This document shows, piece after piece, positions 1 to 5,198 of a DNA stretch of 5,250 nt. The stretch spans positions 1-5,250 of the forward strand of contig JAFAQW010000246.1 of assembly GCA_019245995.1 (NCBI GenBank), in the 5' to 3' direction. The notes below the pieces were generated by a model. The model was given only the letters and a program-made list of their open reading frames with translations. It did not search any database and was not told the DNA's origin. Each line of letters opens with the position of its first letter. Position 1 is the first letter of the stretch. The stretch is from Vulcanimicrobiota bacterium. GTDB lineage: Bacteria > Vulcanimicrobiota > Vulcanimicrobiia > Vulcanimicrobiales > Vulcanimicrobiaceae. The position numbers and the translations under genes were made by a program.

Positions 1-155
1 GCGGCGATCACTACGTCACCGTGCACGTCGTCGTGCCCGCGAAGCTCAACAAGCGCCAGCGCGATATCTTGGAAGAATACGCGCGCGCGGGCGGCGACGC
101 GGTGGACGAACGCGGCTTCTTCGAGCGCGTCAAGGACGCGTTCCGTCCCGATTGA
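1..155 (+). CDS. dnaJ: Molecular chaperone DnaJ, C-terminal fragment (5' truncated by window edge)
   Basis: Only the last 50 codons are present, read in frame from base 3 to a TGA at 153-155. The visible part begins GDHYVTVHVVVPAKLNKRQ and continues to DILEEYA, then ERGFFERVKDAF near the end. This matches the end of the second C-terminal beta-barrel domain of type I DnaJ (the G-D-h-x-V-x-V-x-V-P-x-x-L-x-x-R-Q pattern) and the short dimerisation tail with its FF-x-x-V-K motif. DnaJ (Hsp40) delivers unfolded clients to DnaK and stimulates its ATPase in the cytoplasm. The J domain and zinc-finger region lie outside the window, so a CbpA-like or shorter Hsp40 cannot be excluded, although the FF-x-x-V-K tail favours true DnaJ. 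The gene overlaps the rsmE start by 4 bases; dnaJ and rsmE are near each other in many bacteria, often with prmA between them, which is absent here. Confidence 0.85.
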   Translation, partial: GDHYVTVHVVVPAKLNKRQRDILEEYARAGGDAVDERGFFERVKDAFRPD

Positions 156-889
156 GCCAACCGCATCGCTTTTTCGTCGAAGGAGAACAGCAACTCGGCG
201 GCACCGTGAGCATCGGCGGCGCCGACGCGCGCAAAATCGTGCGCGTGTTGCGCCTGCGCCGCGGCGACACGATCGAGGTCGTGGACTCCACCACAGCGCG
301 CTTCACCGCCGCAATCGAAGAGGCCGCGGAGCGCGTGCGCGTCACGCTGCGCGAACGCGTGGCGACGTCGCCGTCCGACGCGCCGGCGCTGCGTATAGAC
401 GTCGCGCAGGCCGTGCCGAAGTCGGCGCGCATGGAGTTCGTCGTCGAGAAGTGCACGGAGCTCGGCGCGTCGGCGTTTCTGCCGTTCTACTGCGAGCGCA
501 GCGTGGCGCGGCGCGCGGGTAGCGAAAAGGTCGAGCGCTGGCGCCGGCTCGCGCGCACGGCGGCGGCGCAGTCGGGCCGCAGCGACGTGCCGAGCGTCTC
601 GGCACCGATCGCGTTCGACGAACTGCTCGAGCGTTTCGCGCAGTATCGGGCGGTGTTCTTCGCGTGGGAGATGGCGCCGCGCGTCGCGTTGCGCGAGCGT
701 TTGCCGGCGATCGTTCCGCGCGCGGGAAAGGCGCTCGCGGTCGTCGGCCCCGAGGGCGGCTTCACGCACGACGAGGCGGCGGCGGCGACGGAGCGCGGCG
801 CGGAAGTGCTGTGGCTCGGGCCGCGCATTCTGCGCACGGATACCGCGGCGATGGTGTTGCTGGCGGTAATCGGCGCCTTTGCGTCGTAG
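152..889 (+). CDS. rsmE: 16S rRNA (uracil-1498-N3)-methyltransferase RsmE
   Basis: The 245-residue protein has the usual RsmE length and layout: an N-terminal PUA-like RNA-binding domain (about residues 1-75, starting PHRFFVEGE) and a C-terminal SPOUT domain with the trefoil knot. Diagnostic motifs are QAVPKSARMEFVVEKCTELG at 86-105, RW followed by AAAQSGRSDVP in the middle, GPEGGFTHDE from 199, and LGPRILRTDTAA at 222-233; the last two form the S-adenosylmethionine-binding knot. The enzyme methylates N3 of U1498 in the decoding region of 16S rRNA, acting on assembled 30S subunits. The start is a TTG at 152 whose last two bases belong to the dnaJ stop (TTGA overlap). No ATG lies nearby, and the next candidate, a GTG near 207, would remove conserved N-terminal strands. 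No good Shine-Dalgarno lies upstream (an AAGGA at 132-136 is too far), so translation probably depends on coupling to dnaJ. Confidence 0.95.
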   Translation: MSQPHRFFVEGEQQLGGTVSIGGADARKIVRVLRLRRGDTIEVVDSTTARFTAAIEEAAERVRVTLRERVATSPSDAPALRIDVAQAVPKSARMEFVVEKCTELGASAFLPFYCERSVARRAGSEKVERWRRLARTAAAQSGRSDVPSVSAPIAFDELLERFAQYRAVFFAWEMAPRVALRERLPAIVPRAGKALAVVGPEGGFTHDEAAAATERGAEVLWLGPRILRTDTAAMVLLAVIGAFAS

Positions 890-898
890 GGGTACCGA

Positions 899-1624
899 TT
901 GCGCATGGCGTTTCCGTTCTCGATTGCGATCCCCACCTATAACGAAGCGTCCGGCATCGAACGATTGCTGCGCGCGCTCGCGCACATGTTCGCGCGCCAC
1001 AGCATGGACGGCGAGCTGATCGTCGTGGACGACAACTCGCCCGACGGCACCGGCGCGATCGTGGATCGGCTCGCGCGCGAGCTGCCCGTGCGCTGTTTGC
1101 ATCGTCCGGGCAAGTTGGGGCTGTCGAGCGCGGTCATCGCAGGCTGGGGCGCGGCGCGCGCGGACTCGGTCGCGCTGGGCGCGATGGACGCGGACTTCAG
1201 CCACGACATCAACGCGCTGCCGCAGATGGTCGACGCGCTGCGATCCGGCGAGTACGGGCTCGCGGTCGGCAGCCGCTACGTGAGCGGCGGCGGCATCACC
1301 AACTGGCCGAAGCGCCGCATCGTCACGTCGGTGGTGGCGTGCTGGCTCGCGCGGCCGCTCACGCGCGTGCGCGACGTCACGAGCGGCTACTTCTTGGTTC
1401 GCCGCGACGCGTTGCGCGGCGTCACGCTCAACCCGATCGGCTTCAAGATCGGCCTCGAGGTGATCGCGAAGGCAAAGTACGGCAAGGCAATCGAGGTTCC
1501 GTACGTCTTTACCGACCGCGTGGCCGGCGAGTCGAAGCTCAACCAGCGCGAGATTCTCAACTACCTCAAACAACTGGGCAGCCTGTACGCGGCGTGGCTG
1601 CTGCCGCACCGGGCCAAGGCCTGA
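899..1624 (+). CDS. Family 2 glycosyltransferase, polyprenol/dolichol-phosphate mannose synthase-like
   Basis: The 241-residue protein is a GT-A fold glycosyltransferase of the DPM1 type. The N terminus reads SIAIPTYNEASGIERLL. VVDDNSPDGT at 42-51 is the nucleotide-binding strand with its aspartates, and DADFSHD at 97-103 holds the metal-binding DxD. GSRYVSGGG, SGYFLVRRDAL, GFKIGLEV and GESKL follow in the order seen in dolichol-phosphate mannosyltransferases. The expected reaction is transfer of a hexose, usually mannose from GDP-mannose, to a polyprenyl phosphate at the cytoplasmic face of the membrane. The length resembles single-domain DPM1; there is no C-terminal GtrA-like or multi-span membrane domain, so any membrane anchoring partner is not visible. 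The start is ambiguous: TTG at 899 lies 6 bases after an AGGGG (888-892), while ATG at 905 is 12 bases away and would drop only two residues. Donor sugar and acceptor are inferred from the family. The stop shares one base with the accD start (TGATG). Confidence 0.88.
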   Translation: MRMAFPFSIAIPTYNEASGIERLLRALAHMFARHSMDGELIVVDDNSPDGTGAIVDRLARELPVRCLHRPGKLGLSSAVIAGWGAARADSVALGAMDADFSHDINALPQMVDALRSGEYGLAVGSRYVSGGGITNWPKRRIVTSVVACWLARPLTRVRDVTSGYFLVRRDALRGVTLNPIGFKIGLEVIAKAKYGKAIEVPYVFTDRVAGESKLNQREILNYLKQLGSLYAAWLLPHRAKA

Positions 1625-2496
1625 TGCCCAAGCGCGACTCCTCCTTGTGGACGAAGTGCCCGAAATGCGGCGAGGTGCTGTACCGGCGCGACTTGGCCGC
1701 CAACCTCGACGTGTGCTCGCGCTGCGGACATCACTTTCGCATGCACGCGTACGACCGCATCGCGATGCTCGCGGACGGCGACTTCACGGAGATCGGCGAC
1801 GAGATCGCGCCGGGCGATCCGCTGGGCTGGACCGACAAGAAAACGTATTCCGCGAAGCTGGCGTCGGATCGCGAGCAGAGCGGCCTCAACGAATCGGTCG
1901 TGTGCGGCTTCGCGACGATCGGCGGCTTCGCGGTGGCGCTGGCCGTGATGGACTTTCATTTCCGCGGCGGAACGATGGGGCGCGTCACGGGCGAGCGCAT
2001 CACGCTGCTGCTGGAAGAGGCGCGCCGGCGCAAGGTGCCGTGCACTATCTTCGCGGCGTCGGGCGGCGCGCGCATGGAAGAGGGCATGCTGGCGCTGATG
2101 CAGATGGCCAAGACCACGGCGGCCGTCACGCGCTTCATGGACGACGGCAACGCGCTGATCGTGGTGCTCACGGATCCCACGACGGGCGGCGTCGCCGCGT
2201 CGTTCGCGTTCCAGGCCGACGTGATCGTCGCTGAATCGCGCGCGATGATCGGCTTCGCGGGACGGCGCGTGATCGAACAGACGATCCGCCAGCGCCTGCC
2301 CGATCAGTTTCAAACGGCGGAGTTTTTGCTGGAGAAGGGCGCGATCGACATGGTGGTAGATCGCCACAACCTCAAACCGACCCTCATCCGTTTATTGCAA
2401 TACGTTTGTCATGCGACCCCAAGCTTTGTCACCCTGAGCGCGCCGCAAAGCGGCGCAGTCGAAGGGCTGTCGAAGGGTGACCATGCGGCAACGTAA
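1624..2496 (+). CDS. accD: Acetyl-CoA carboxylase carboxyltransferase subunit beta (AccD) with a repeat-encoded C-terminal tail
   Basis: This 290-residue protein is the beta subunit of the heterotetrameric carboxyltransferase that moves CO2 from carboxybiotin to acetyl-CoA, giving malonyl-CoA for fatty acid synthesis in the cytoplasm. Four cysteines, C12, C15, C31 and C34, form the N-terminal zinc ribbon (CPKCG and CSRCG). The crotonase-like core follows, with DFHFRGGTMG, the oxyanion-hole region ASGGARMEEGM at 145-155, TDPTTGGVAASFA at 183-195, GFAGRRVIEQT, and QTAEFLLEKGAIDMVVDRH. The start is ATG 1624, overlapping the glycosyltransferase stop by one base; the same frame is open further upstream, but that part is unlike AccD. 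A weak AAGG lies 4 bases before the ATG. The oddity is the C terminus: after the usual last helix (ending near LIRLLQYV), residues 269-286 are encoded by a palindromic repeat that recurs at 4150-4244. The stop lies only 3 bases before accA. Confidence 0.96.
   Translation: MPKRDSSLWTKCPKCGEVLYRRDLAANLDVCSRCGHHFRMHAYDRIAMLADGDFTEIGDEIAPGDPLGWTDKKTYSAKLASDREQSGLNESVVCGFATIGGFAVALAVMDFHFRGGTMGRVTGERITLLLEEARRRKVPCTIFAASGGARMEEGMLALMQMAKTTAAVTRFMDDGNALIVVLTDPTTGGVAASFAFQADVIVAESRAMIGFAGRRVIEQTIRQRLPDQFQTAEFLLEKGAIDMVVDRHNLKPTLIRLLQYVCHATPSFVTLSAPQSGAVEGLSKGDHAAT
2428..2481 (+). repeat. Palindromic dispersed repeat, copy A, inside the accD reading frame
   Basis: The element is bounded by an 8-base inverted repeat, GTCACCCT (2428-2435) and AGGGTGAC (2474-2481). 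Inside is a perfect 7-base hairpin, GCGCCGC (2440-2446), loop AAA, GCGGCGC (2450-2456). It also contains GTCGAAGGG twice (2458-2466 and 2469-2477). Its first 37 bases match copy C (4208-4244) at 33 positions; the differences are at repeat positions 5, 6, 20 and 21. The core words CCTGAGCG and GTCGAAG resemble a widespread class of REP-like intergenic repeats in bacteria. It is read through as AccD residues 269-286. No T-run follows the hairpin, so it is not a typical rho-independent terminator. Confidence 0.85.
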
Positions 2497-2499
2497 CGC

Positions 2500-3486
2500 A
2501 TGAGCAACAACGTCATCGTCGAACGCGAACGCGGCTTGGGTGAACTGGAACGCCGCATCGCGGAACTGCGCGAGGCGTCGGCGGCGCAGCCGCTGGACAT
2601 GTCCACGGAAGTGGCGGCGCTGGAAGGACGCTACCGCCAACTGCTCGCGGAGCTGTTCGGAACGCTGTCGCCGTGGGAGAAGGTGCACATGGCGCGGCAT
2701 CCGGCGCGCCCCACGTCGCTCGACTACATCGCGCGCTTCGATCGCTTCGACGAGCTCCATGGCGACCGTCACTTCCGCGACGATCCCTCGATCATCGGCG
2801 GCTTCGCGCTGCTGCGCGGACGCTCCGTGATCGTCATCGGCCAGCAGCGCGGTCGCGACACGAAGGAAAACCTCAAGCGCAACTTCGGCATGCCGGCGCC
2901 GGAAGGCTATCGCAAGGCGACGCGCCTCGCGCGCCTCGGCGCGCGCCTGGGGCTGCCGATCGTCACGTTCGTGGATACCAAGGGCGCGGATCCCGGCATC
3001 ACGTCCGAAGAGCACGCGCAGTCCGAAGCGATCGCCACAGCGCTGGTCGCGTTCACGACCGCGCCGGTGCCGATCGTCGCGACGATCGCCGGCGAAGGCG
3101 GCTCCGGCGGAGCGTTGGCGATTGCGATCGCGGATCGCGTGTTGATGTTGGAGCACAGCACGTACTCCGTCGCGTCGCCGGAGGGTTGCGCGGCGATTCT
3201 GTGGTCGGATGCGGGCAAAGCGGAAGAGGCCGCGGCGCGGTTGAAGTTGACGGCGGATGACCTTCACCGCTTCGGAATCGTGGACGAGATCGTGCCCGAG
3301 CCGCTCGGAGGCGCGCATCGGGACGCAACGGCGGTTGTGAACGCGACGCTCGATCGCATTGATGCGGCGCTGTCGGGGTTGACGGCGCTGCCGGCAGCGC
3401 GGCTGCTCGAGGATCGCTATCAGAAGTACCGCCGAATTGGGCAATGGCAGGCAGAGGCGCAAGAAGAGATCGAGCGCGTTCACTAA
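2500..3486 (+). CDS. accA: Acetyl-CoA carboxylase carboxyltransferase subunit alpha (AccA)
   Basis: The 328-residue protein is the alpha partner of AccD in the cytoplasmic carboxyltransferase. A helical N-terminal part (residues 1-60) rich in charged residues precedes ARHPARPTSLDYI (65-77). The crotonase-like core follows with FDELHGDRHFRDDPSIIGGFA, GQQRGRDTKENLKRNFGMPAPEGYRKA, the oxyanion-hole loop GEGGSGGALA (198-207), STYSVASPEGCAAILW and EIVPEPLGGAHRD, ending with RYQKYRRIG. These are hallmark AccA motifs and the length is normal. One conserved segment departs from the usual DTPGAYPG: residues 159-166 read DTKGADPG. The ATG at 2500 lies 3 bases after the accD stop, and no convincing Shine-Dalgarno is seen, so translation is probably coupled to accD, supporting equal amounts of the two subunits. 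Its 3' end overlaps the proposed start of the next gene by 43 bases. Biotin carboxylase and BCCP genes are not in the window. Confidence 0.97.
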   Translation: MSNNVIVERERGLGELERRIAELREASAAQPLDMSTEVAALEGRYRQLLAELFGTLSPWEKVHMARHPARPTSLDYIARFDRFDELHGDRHFRDDPSIIGGFALLRGRSVIVIGQQRGRDTKENLKRNFGMPAPEGYRKATRLARLGARLGLPIVTFVDTKGADPGITSEEHAQSEAIATALVAFTTAPVPIVATIAGEGGSGGALAIAIADRVLMLEHSTYSVASPEGCAAILWSDAGKAEEAAARLKLTADDLHRFGIVDEIVPEPLGGAHRDATAVVNATLDRIDAALSGLTALPAARLLEDRYQKYRRIGQWQAEAQEEIERVH

Positions 3487-3809
3487 CGCGCCGCACGTTG
3501 CCCCTGCTTCGCCTCGGCGGACGCATCGTCGCCGCGTCGGTCGCCATACTCATCGTCGGCTTGGTCGTCGTTCAGTTCGCTCGCGTTATTGGGCAGAACG
3601 TCGCGGCGGCGCGTCAGCTCCCGCAGATTCACTCCGATATTAGCGCGCTGCAGAAGCGCCGCGCCGACCAGCAGCAAGAGTTGCGCCGTTTGAGCGATCC
3701 CGAAGGTGCGGTGCCGGAGATTCACGACCGCTTGCGCCTGGTGCGGCCGAACGAAACGATCATTCTGGTGTCGCCCCAGCCTGCTCCGCAAGCATCGCCG
3801 AATCAGTGA
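3444..3809 (+). CDS. FtsB/DivIC-family septum formation initiator protein
   Basis: This 121-residue protein has FtsB/DivIC architecture. It has a short, very basic cytoplasmic N terminus, one transmembrane segment at about 28-45 (IVAASVAILIVGLVVVQF), and a predicted extracytoplasmic coiled coil at about 52-83 with many Q, R and L residues. A small C-terminal module, SDPEGAVPEIHDRLRLVRPNETIILV (84-109, contiguous), matches the family's D-P-x-x-[IV]-E-x-x-A-R-x-x-L-x-[ML]-V-x-P-[GN]-E-x-[VI] pattern. Such proteins bridge early and late divisome parts by pairing with FtsL and FtsQ/DivIB. The start is uncertain. ATG 3444 lies inside accA (43-base overlap) and gives positive charges before the membrane segment; a TTG at 3498, 11 bases after accA, would give a 103-residue protein keeping all recognisable parts. 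Neither has a strong ribosome site. The gene's placement before the S1-like gene and ppx supports the assignment. Confidence 0.82.
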   Translation: MAGRGARRDRARSLTRRTLPLLRLGGRIVAASVAILIVGLVVVQFARVIGQNVAAARQLPQIHSDISALQKRRADQQQELRRLSDPEGAVPEIHDRLRLVRPNETIILVSPQPAPQASPNQ

Positions 3810-4159
3810 GCGACACTCAGGGCGGAATCGTCATCAACCTCAACGCGTACGGCGCGACGATTCGCCTCGACGGCGGCGAGCTCGCAAGCGCCGGCGCGGC
3901 CGACGTGGACGGGCATCGCGATCGGTATCAGCGTGCGCTGTGGCAAGGCACGCGGCTCGCGTTCGAGGTGCGCCGCACCGGGCGGCGCTGCGCGGTGAAA
4001 CTGGCGCCGCAGATTCGCGACGAGCGGCTCGAAGAGCAGATCGCGGCATACCTGAAGAGCACGCAGGAGTGGGAACCCGCCGACGGCGTGCCGGCGGCGG
4101 AGCGCCACTTTCTGCGCAAGAAACGGCGCGCGGCACTCTTTAAGGGGTTGTCATCCTGA
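3806..4159 (+). CDS. Small basic protein, possible degenerate S1/OB-fold RNA-binding protein
   Basis: The 117-residue product starts at GTG 3806, sharing four bases with the previous stop (GTGA). I do not recognise it with certainty. The first half, GGIVINLNAYGATIRLDGG (6-24) and later GTRLAFEVRRTGRRCAVKLAP, resembles the strand order of an S1 domain (G-x-V-x-x-[IL]-x-x-[FY]-G-A-x-[VI]-x-L), but the usual G-L-[VI]-H-x-S loop is missing. The second half is helical and charged: a RDERLEEQIAAYL helix, then a basic end with RKKRRAALFKG. No signal peptide or membrane segment is visible. In Bacillus the S1-domain protein YabR follows DivIC, and in Actinobacteria DUF501 sits between FtsB and Ppx; the position here fits that slot, but no DUF501 cysteine motifs are present. 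The final residues and the TGA stop (4157-4159) come from the edge of repeat copy B, so the original C terminus may have been slightly different. Confidence 0.7.
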   Translation: MSDTQGGIVINLNAYGATIRLDGGELASAGAADVDGHRDRYQRALWQGTRLAFEVRRTGRRCAVKLAPQIRDERLEEQIAAYLKSTQEWEPADGVPAAERHFLRKKRRAALFKGLSS

Positions 4160-4188
4160 GCGCGAGCTTGTGCTGAGCGAAGTCGAAG
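4150..4188 (+). repeat. Palindromic dispersed repeat, copy B, overlapping the 3' end of the S1-like gene
   Basis: The 39-base copy begins GTCATCCTGAGCGCG and ends AGTCGAAG, the same outer words as copies A and C, in the same orientation. The middle differs: GCGCGAG next to CTTGTGC can pair with itself (allowing G-T pairs), where A and C carry the GCGCCGC/GCGGCGC hairpin. The first ten bases lie within the last codons of the upstream gene, and its TGA is read from the CCTGAG word of the repeat. Confidence 0.75.
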
Positions 4189-4207
4189 CGCGCAGCGGCG
4201 CAGCAAT

Positions 4208-4244
4208 GTCATGCTGAGCGCGCCGCGGAGCGGCGCAGTCGAAG
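4208..4244 (+). repeat. Palindromic dispersed repeat, copy C, upstream of ppx
   Basis: This 37-base copy starts GTCATGCTGAGCG and ends GCAGTCGAAG. It differs from copy A at four positions (CC to TG at positions 5-6, AA to GG at 20-21). The hairpin is intact: GCGCCGC (4220-4226), loop GGA, GCGGCGC (4230-4236). The substitutions at 20-21 fall in the loop, so the stem is unchanged between the two copies. It follows copy B directly, starting 20 bases after B ends. Confidence 0.85.
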
Positions 4245-4262
4245 CACGAAGCACGAAGCACG
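4240..4262 (+). repeat. Short tandem repeat, three units of CGAAGCA
   Basis: Three perfect 7-base units CGAAGCA lie at 4240-4246, 4247-4253 and 4254-4260, followed by CG of a partial fourth. The first unit grows out of the GTCGAAG end of repeat copy C. The array ends 3 bases before the ppx ATG, occupying the place where a ribosome-binding site would be expected; it contains no Shine-Dalgarno-like GGAG. Confidence 0.85.
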
Positions 4263-4265
4263 CCC

Positions 4266-5198
4266 ATGAGTAAACGCTATGCGATCGTCTCGATTGGCAC
4301 GAACTCCACGCGCGCGCTGCTCGCCGACGTCGATCAGGATCCGCCGCGCATCGAGCTGGCGCGCTCGATCGGAACGCGTCTCGGCGAGGGGCTCGGAGAA
4401 CAGGGGCGCCTGGGCGACGAGCCGATGCGCCGAACGCTCGACGCGGTGTCGCAGCTCGCCCGCGCGCTGCGCGGACACTACGTGCGGCTGTTCGCGGTGA
4501 GCACGAGCGCGGTGCGGCGCGCGGAAAACGGCGACGAGTTTTCTGCGGAAGTGCAAAAGATGCTGAACGTGCCGCTCCGGCTGCTGAGCGGCGAAGAAGA
4601 AGCGGCGGCGTCCTATCGCGGAGCGCTGACCGCGTTCGGCGCGCTGCGCGGCGAAAAAGTGGGAGTGGTAGACGTCGGCGGCGGCAGCACGGAATGCGCG
4701 GTCGGGGATTCCAACGTGCCGGAACGTGTGCTGTCATGCGAGATCGGGGCGGTCCGCCTCACGGAAGCGGGTGCGGAGCCGGCTCAGATGCGCGAAATGG
4801 CGCGCGAGGCCTTGAAACCATTGGAAGAACTGAAACCAATCGAACGCCTCGCGTTTGTCGGTGGCAGCGCGACGACGACCGCGGCGATCCTGCGAGGCGG
4901 CAAGCCGTTCGGCCTTTCACATACGGTCACGCGCGACGACTTGAAGCGCGTGCTCGAGCAATTGCTCGGAATGAATGTCGACCAGCGAAAGAAGGTTGCC
5001 GGAATGCGGGCACAACGCGCCGACATCTTGCCGGCGGGAATCATCATCCTCGAAGGGGCGCTGACGGCGCTCGGCCAGGAGCGCGCGATCGTAACGACGG
5101 CCGACTTGCTGCTGGGGGTACTGTTGCAGGAGCGGGATGCAGGACAAGCCGCGCGCGTCCACGGAGCACCGCCAACGCGAAGGGAAATGTGGGGATGA
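4266..5198 (+). CDS. ppx: Ppx/GppA family phosphatase (exopolyphosphatase-like), short two-domain form
   Basis: The 310-residue protein has the two ASKHA-fold domains of the Ppx/GppA family without the C-terminal HD-like extension of the longer E. coli enzymes. In length it is like the short actinobacterial Ppx proteins. Motifs in order are SIGTNSTRALL (9-19, phosphate-1 loop), AVSTSAVRRAENGDEF, LSGEEEAAASYRG (from 107, containing the expected catalytic glutamate), VVDVGGGSTE (134-143, phosphate-2 loop), GGSATTTAA (199-207), then RADILPAGIIILEGAL and TTADLLLGVLLQE. The family hydrolyses inorganic polyphosphate and/or pppGpp in the cytoplasm; which one cannot be told from sequence. The phosphate-1 aspartate usual in this family (as in I-D-I-G-T-N-S) is replaced by S9. 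The ATG at 4266 is the natural start since it precedes the first beta strand directly. No Shine-Dalgarno is visible; the region upstream is repeat sequence. The stop overlaps the next start (ATGA). Confidence 0.92.
   Translation: MSKRYAIVSIGTNSTRALLADVDQDPPRIELARSIGTRLGEGLGEQGRLGDEPMRRTLDAVSQLARALRGHYVRLFAVSTSAVRRAENGDEFSAEVQKMLNVPLRLLSGEEEAAASYRGALTAFGALRGEKVGVVDVGGGSTECAVGDSNVPERVLSCEIGAVRLTEAGAEPAQMREMAREALKPLEELKPIERLAFVGGSATTTAAILRGGKPFGLSHTVTRDDLKRVLEQLLGMNVDQRKKVAGMRAQRADILPAGIIILEGALTALGQERAIVTTADLLLGVLLQERDAGQAARVHGAPPTRREMWG
5180..5185 (+). promoter_or_regulatory. Ribosome-binding site of the last gene
   Basis: AAGGGA lies 9 bases upstream of ATG 5195, within the ppx coding end. 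It is the best Shine-Dalgarno-like word before any gene in this window and supports the ATG as a true start. Confidence 0.55.

Larger units (their letters stand above)
4160..4265. other. Repeat-filled spacer between the S1-like gene and ppx
   Basis: This is the only sizeable gap between genes in the window, 106 bases. It is almost wholly made of repeat copies B and C and a short tandem repeat. I see no clear -10/-35 promoter pair, no riboswitch-like structure, and no hairpin followed by a T-run. The hairpin of copy C and the last tandem unit lie within 60 bases of the ppx start codon. Confidence 0.6.

Noticed and set aside
11..1609. A 532-codon open frame on the minus strand across rsmE and the glycosyltransferase
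   Set aside because: Its product is an arginine/alanine-rich low-complexity sequence lying antisense to two clearly conserved genes. In DNA this rich in GC, long antisense frames arise from codon bias.
1339..1623. Upstream in-frame extension of accD (95 extra codons)
   Set aside because: The extension overlaps the conserved glycosyltransferase end, is R/A-rich, and AccD homology begins just before the zinc ribbon, at ATG 1624.
2428..2481. Rho-independent terminator between accD and accA
   Set aside because: The hairpin is strong but no run of T follows, it lies inside the accD frame, and accA starts 18 bases later.
2392..3483. A 363-codon minus-strand open frame opposite accA
   Set aside because: It mirrors accA with an R/A-rich composition and no recognisable motif; accA itself is certain.
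4150..4262. CRISPR array
   Set aside because: The copies are only two, adjacent and divergent, with no regular unique spacers; the short units are a 7-base tandem repeat.
4160..4265. Promoter for ppx in the spacer
   Set aside because: I could not find a credible -10/-35 pair; the sequence is GC-rich repeat material.
3928..4737. A minus-strand open frame spanning the spacer and the first half of ppx
   Set aside because: The translation is R/S/P-rich without domain features, and it runs through non-coding repeat sequence and antisense to two genes.
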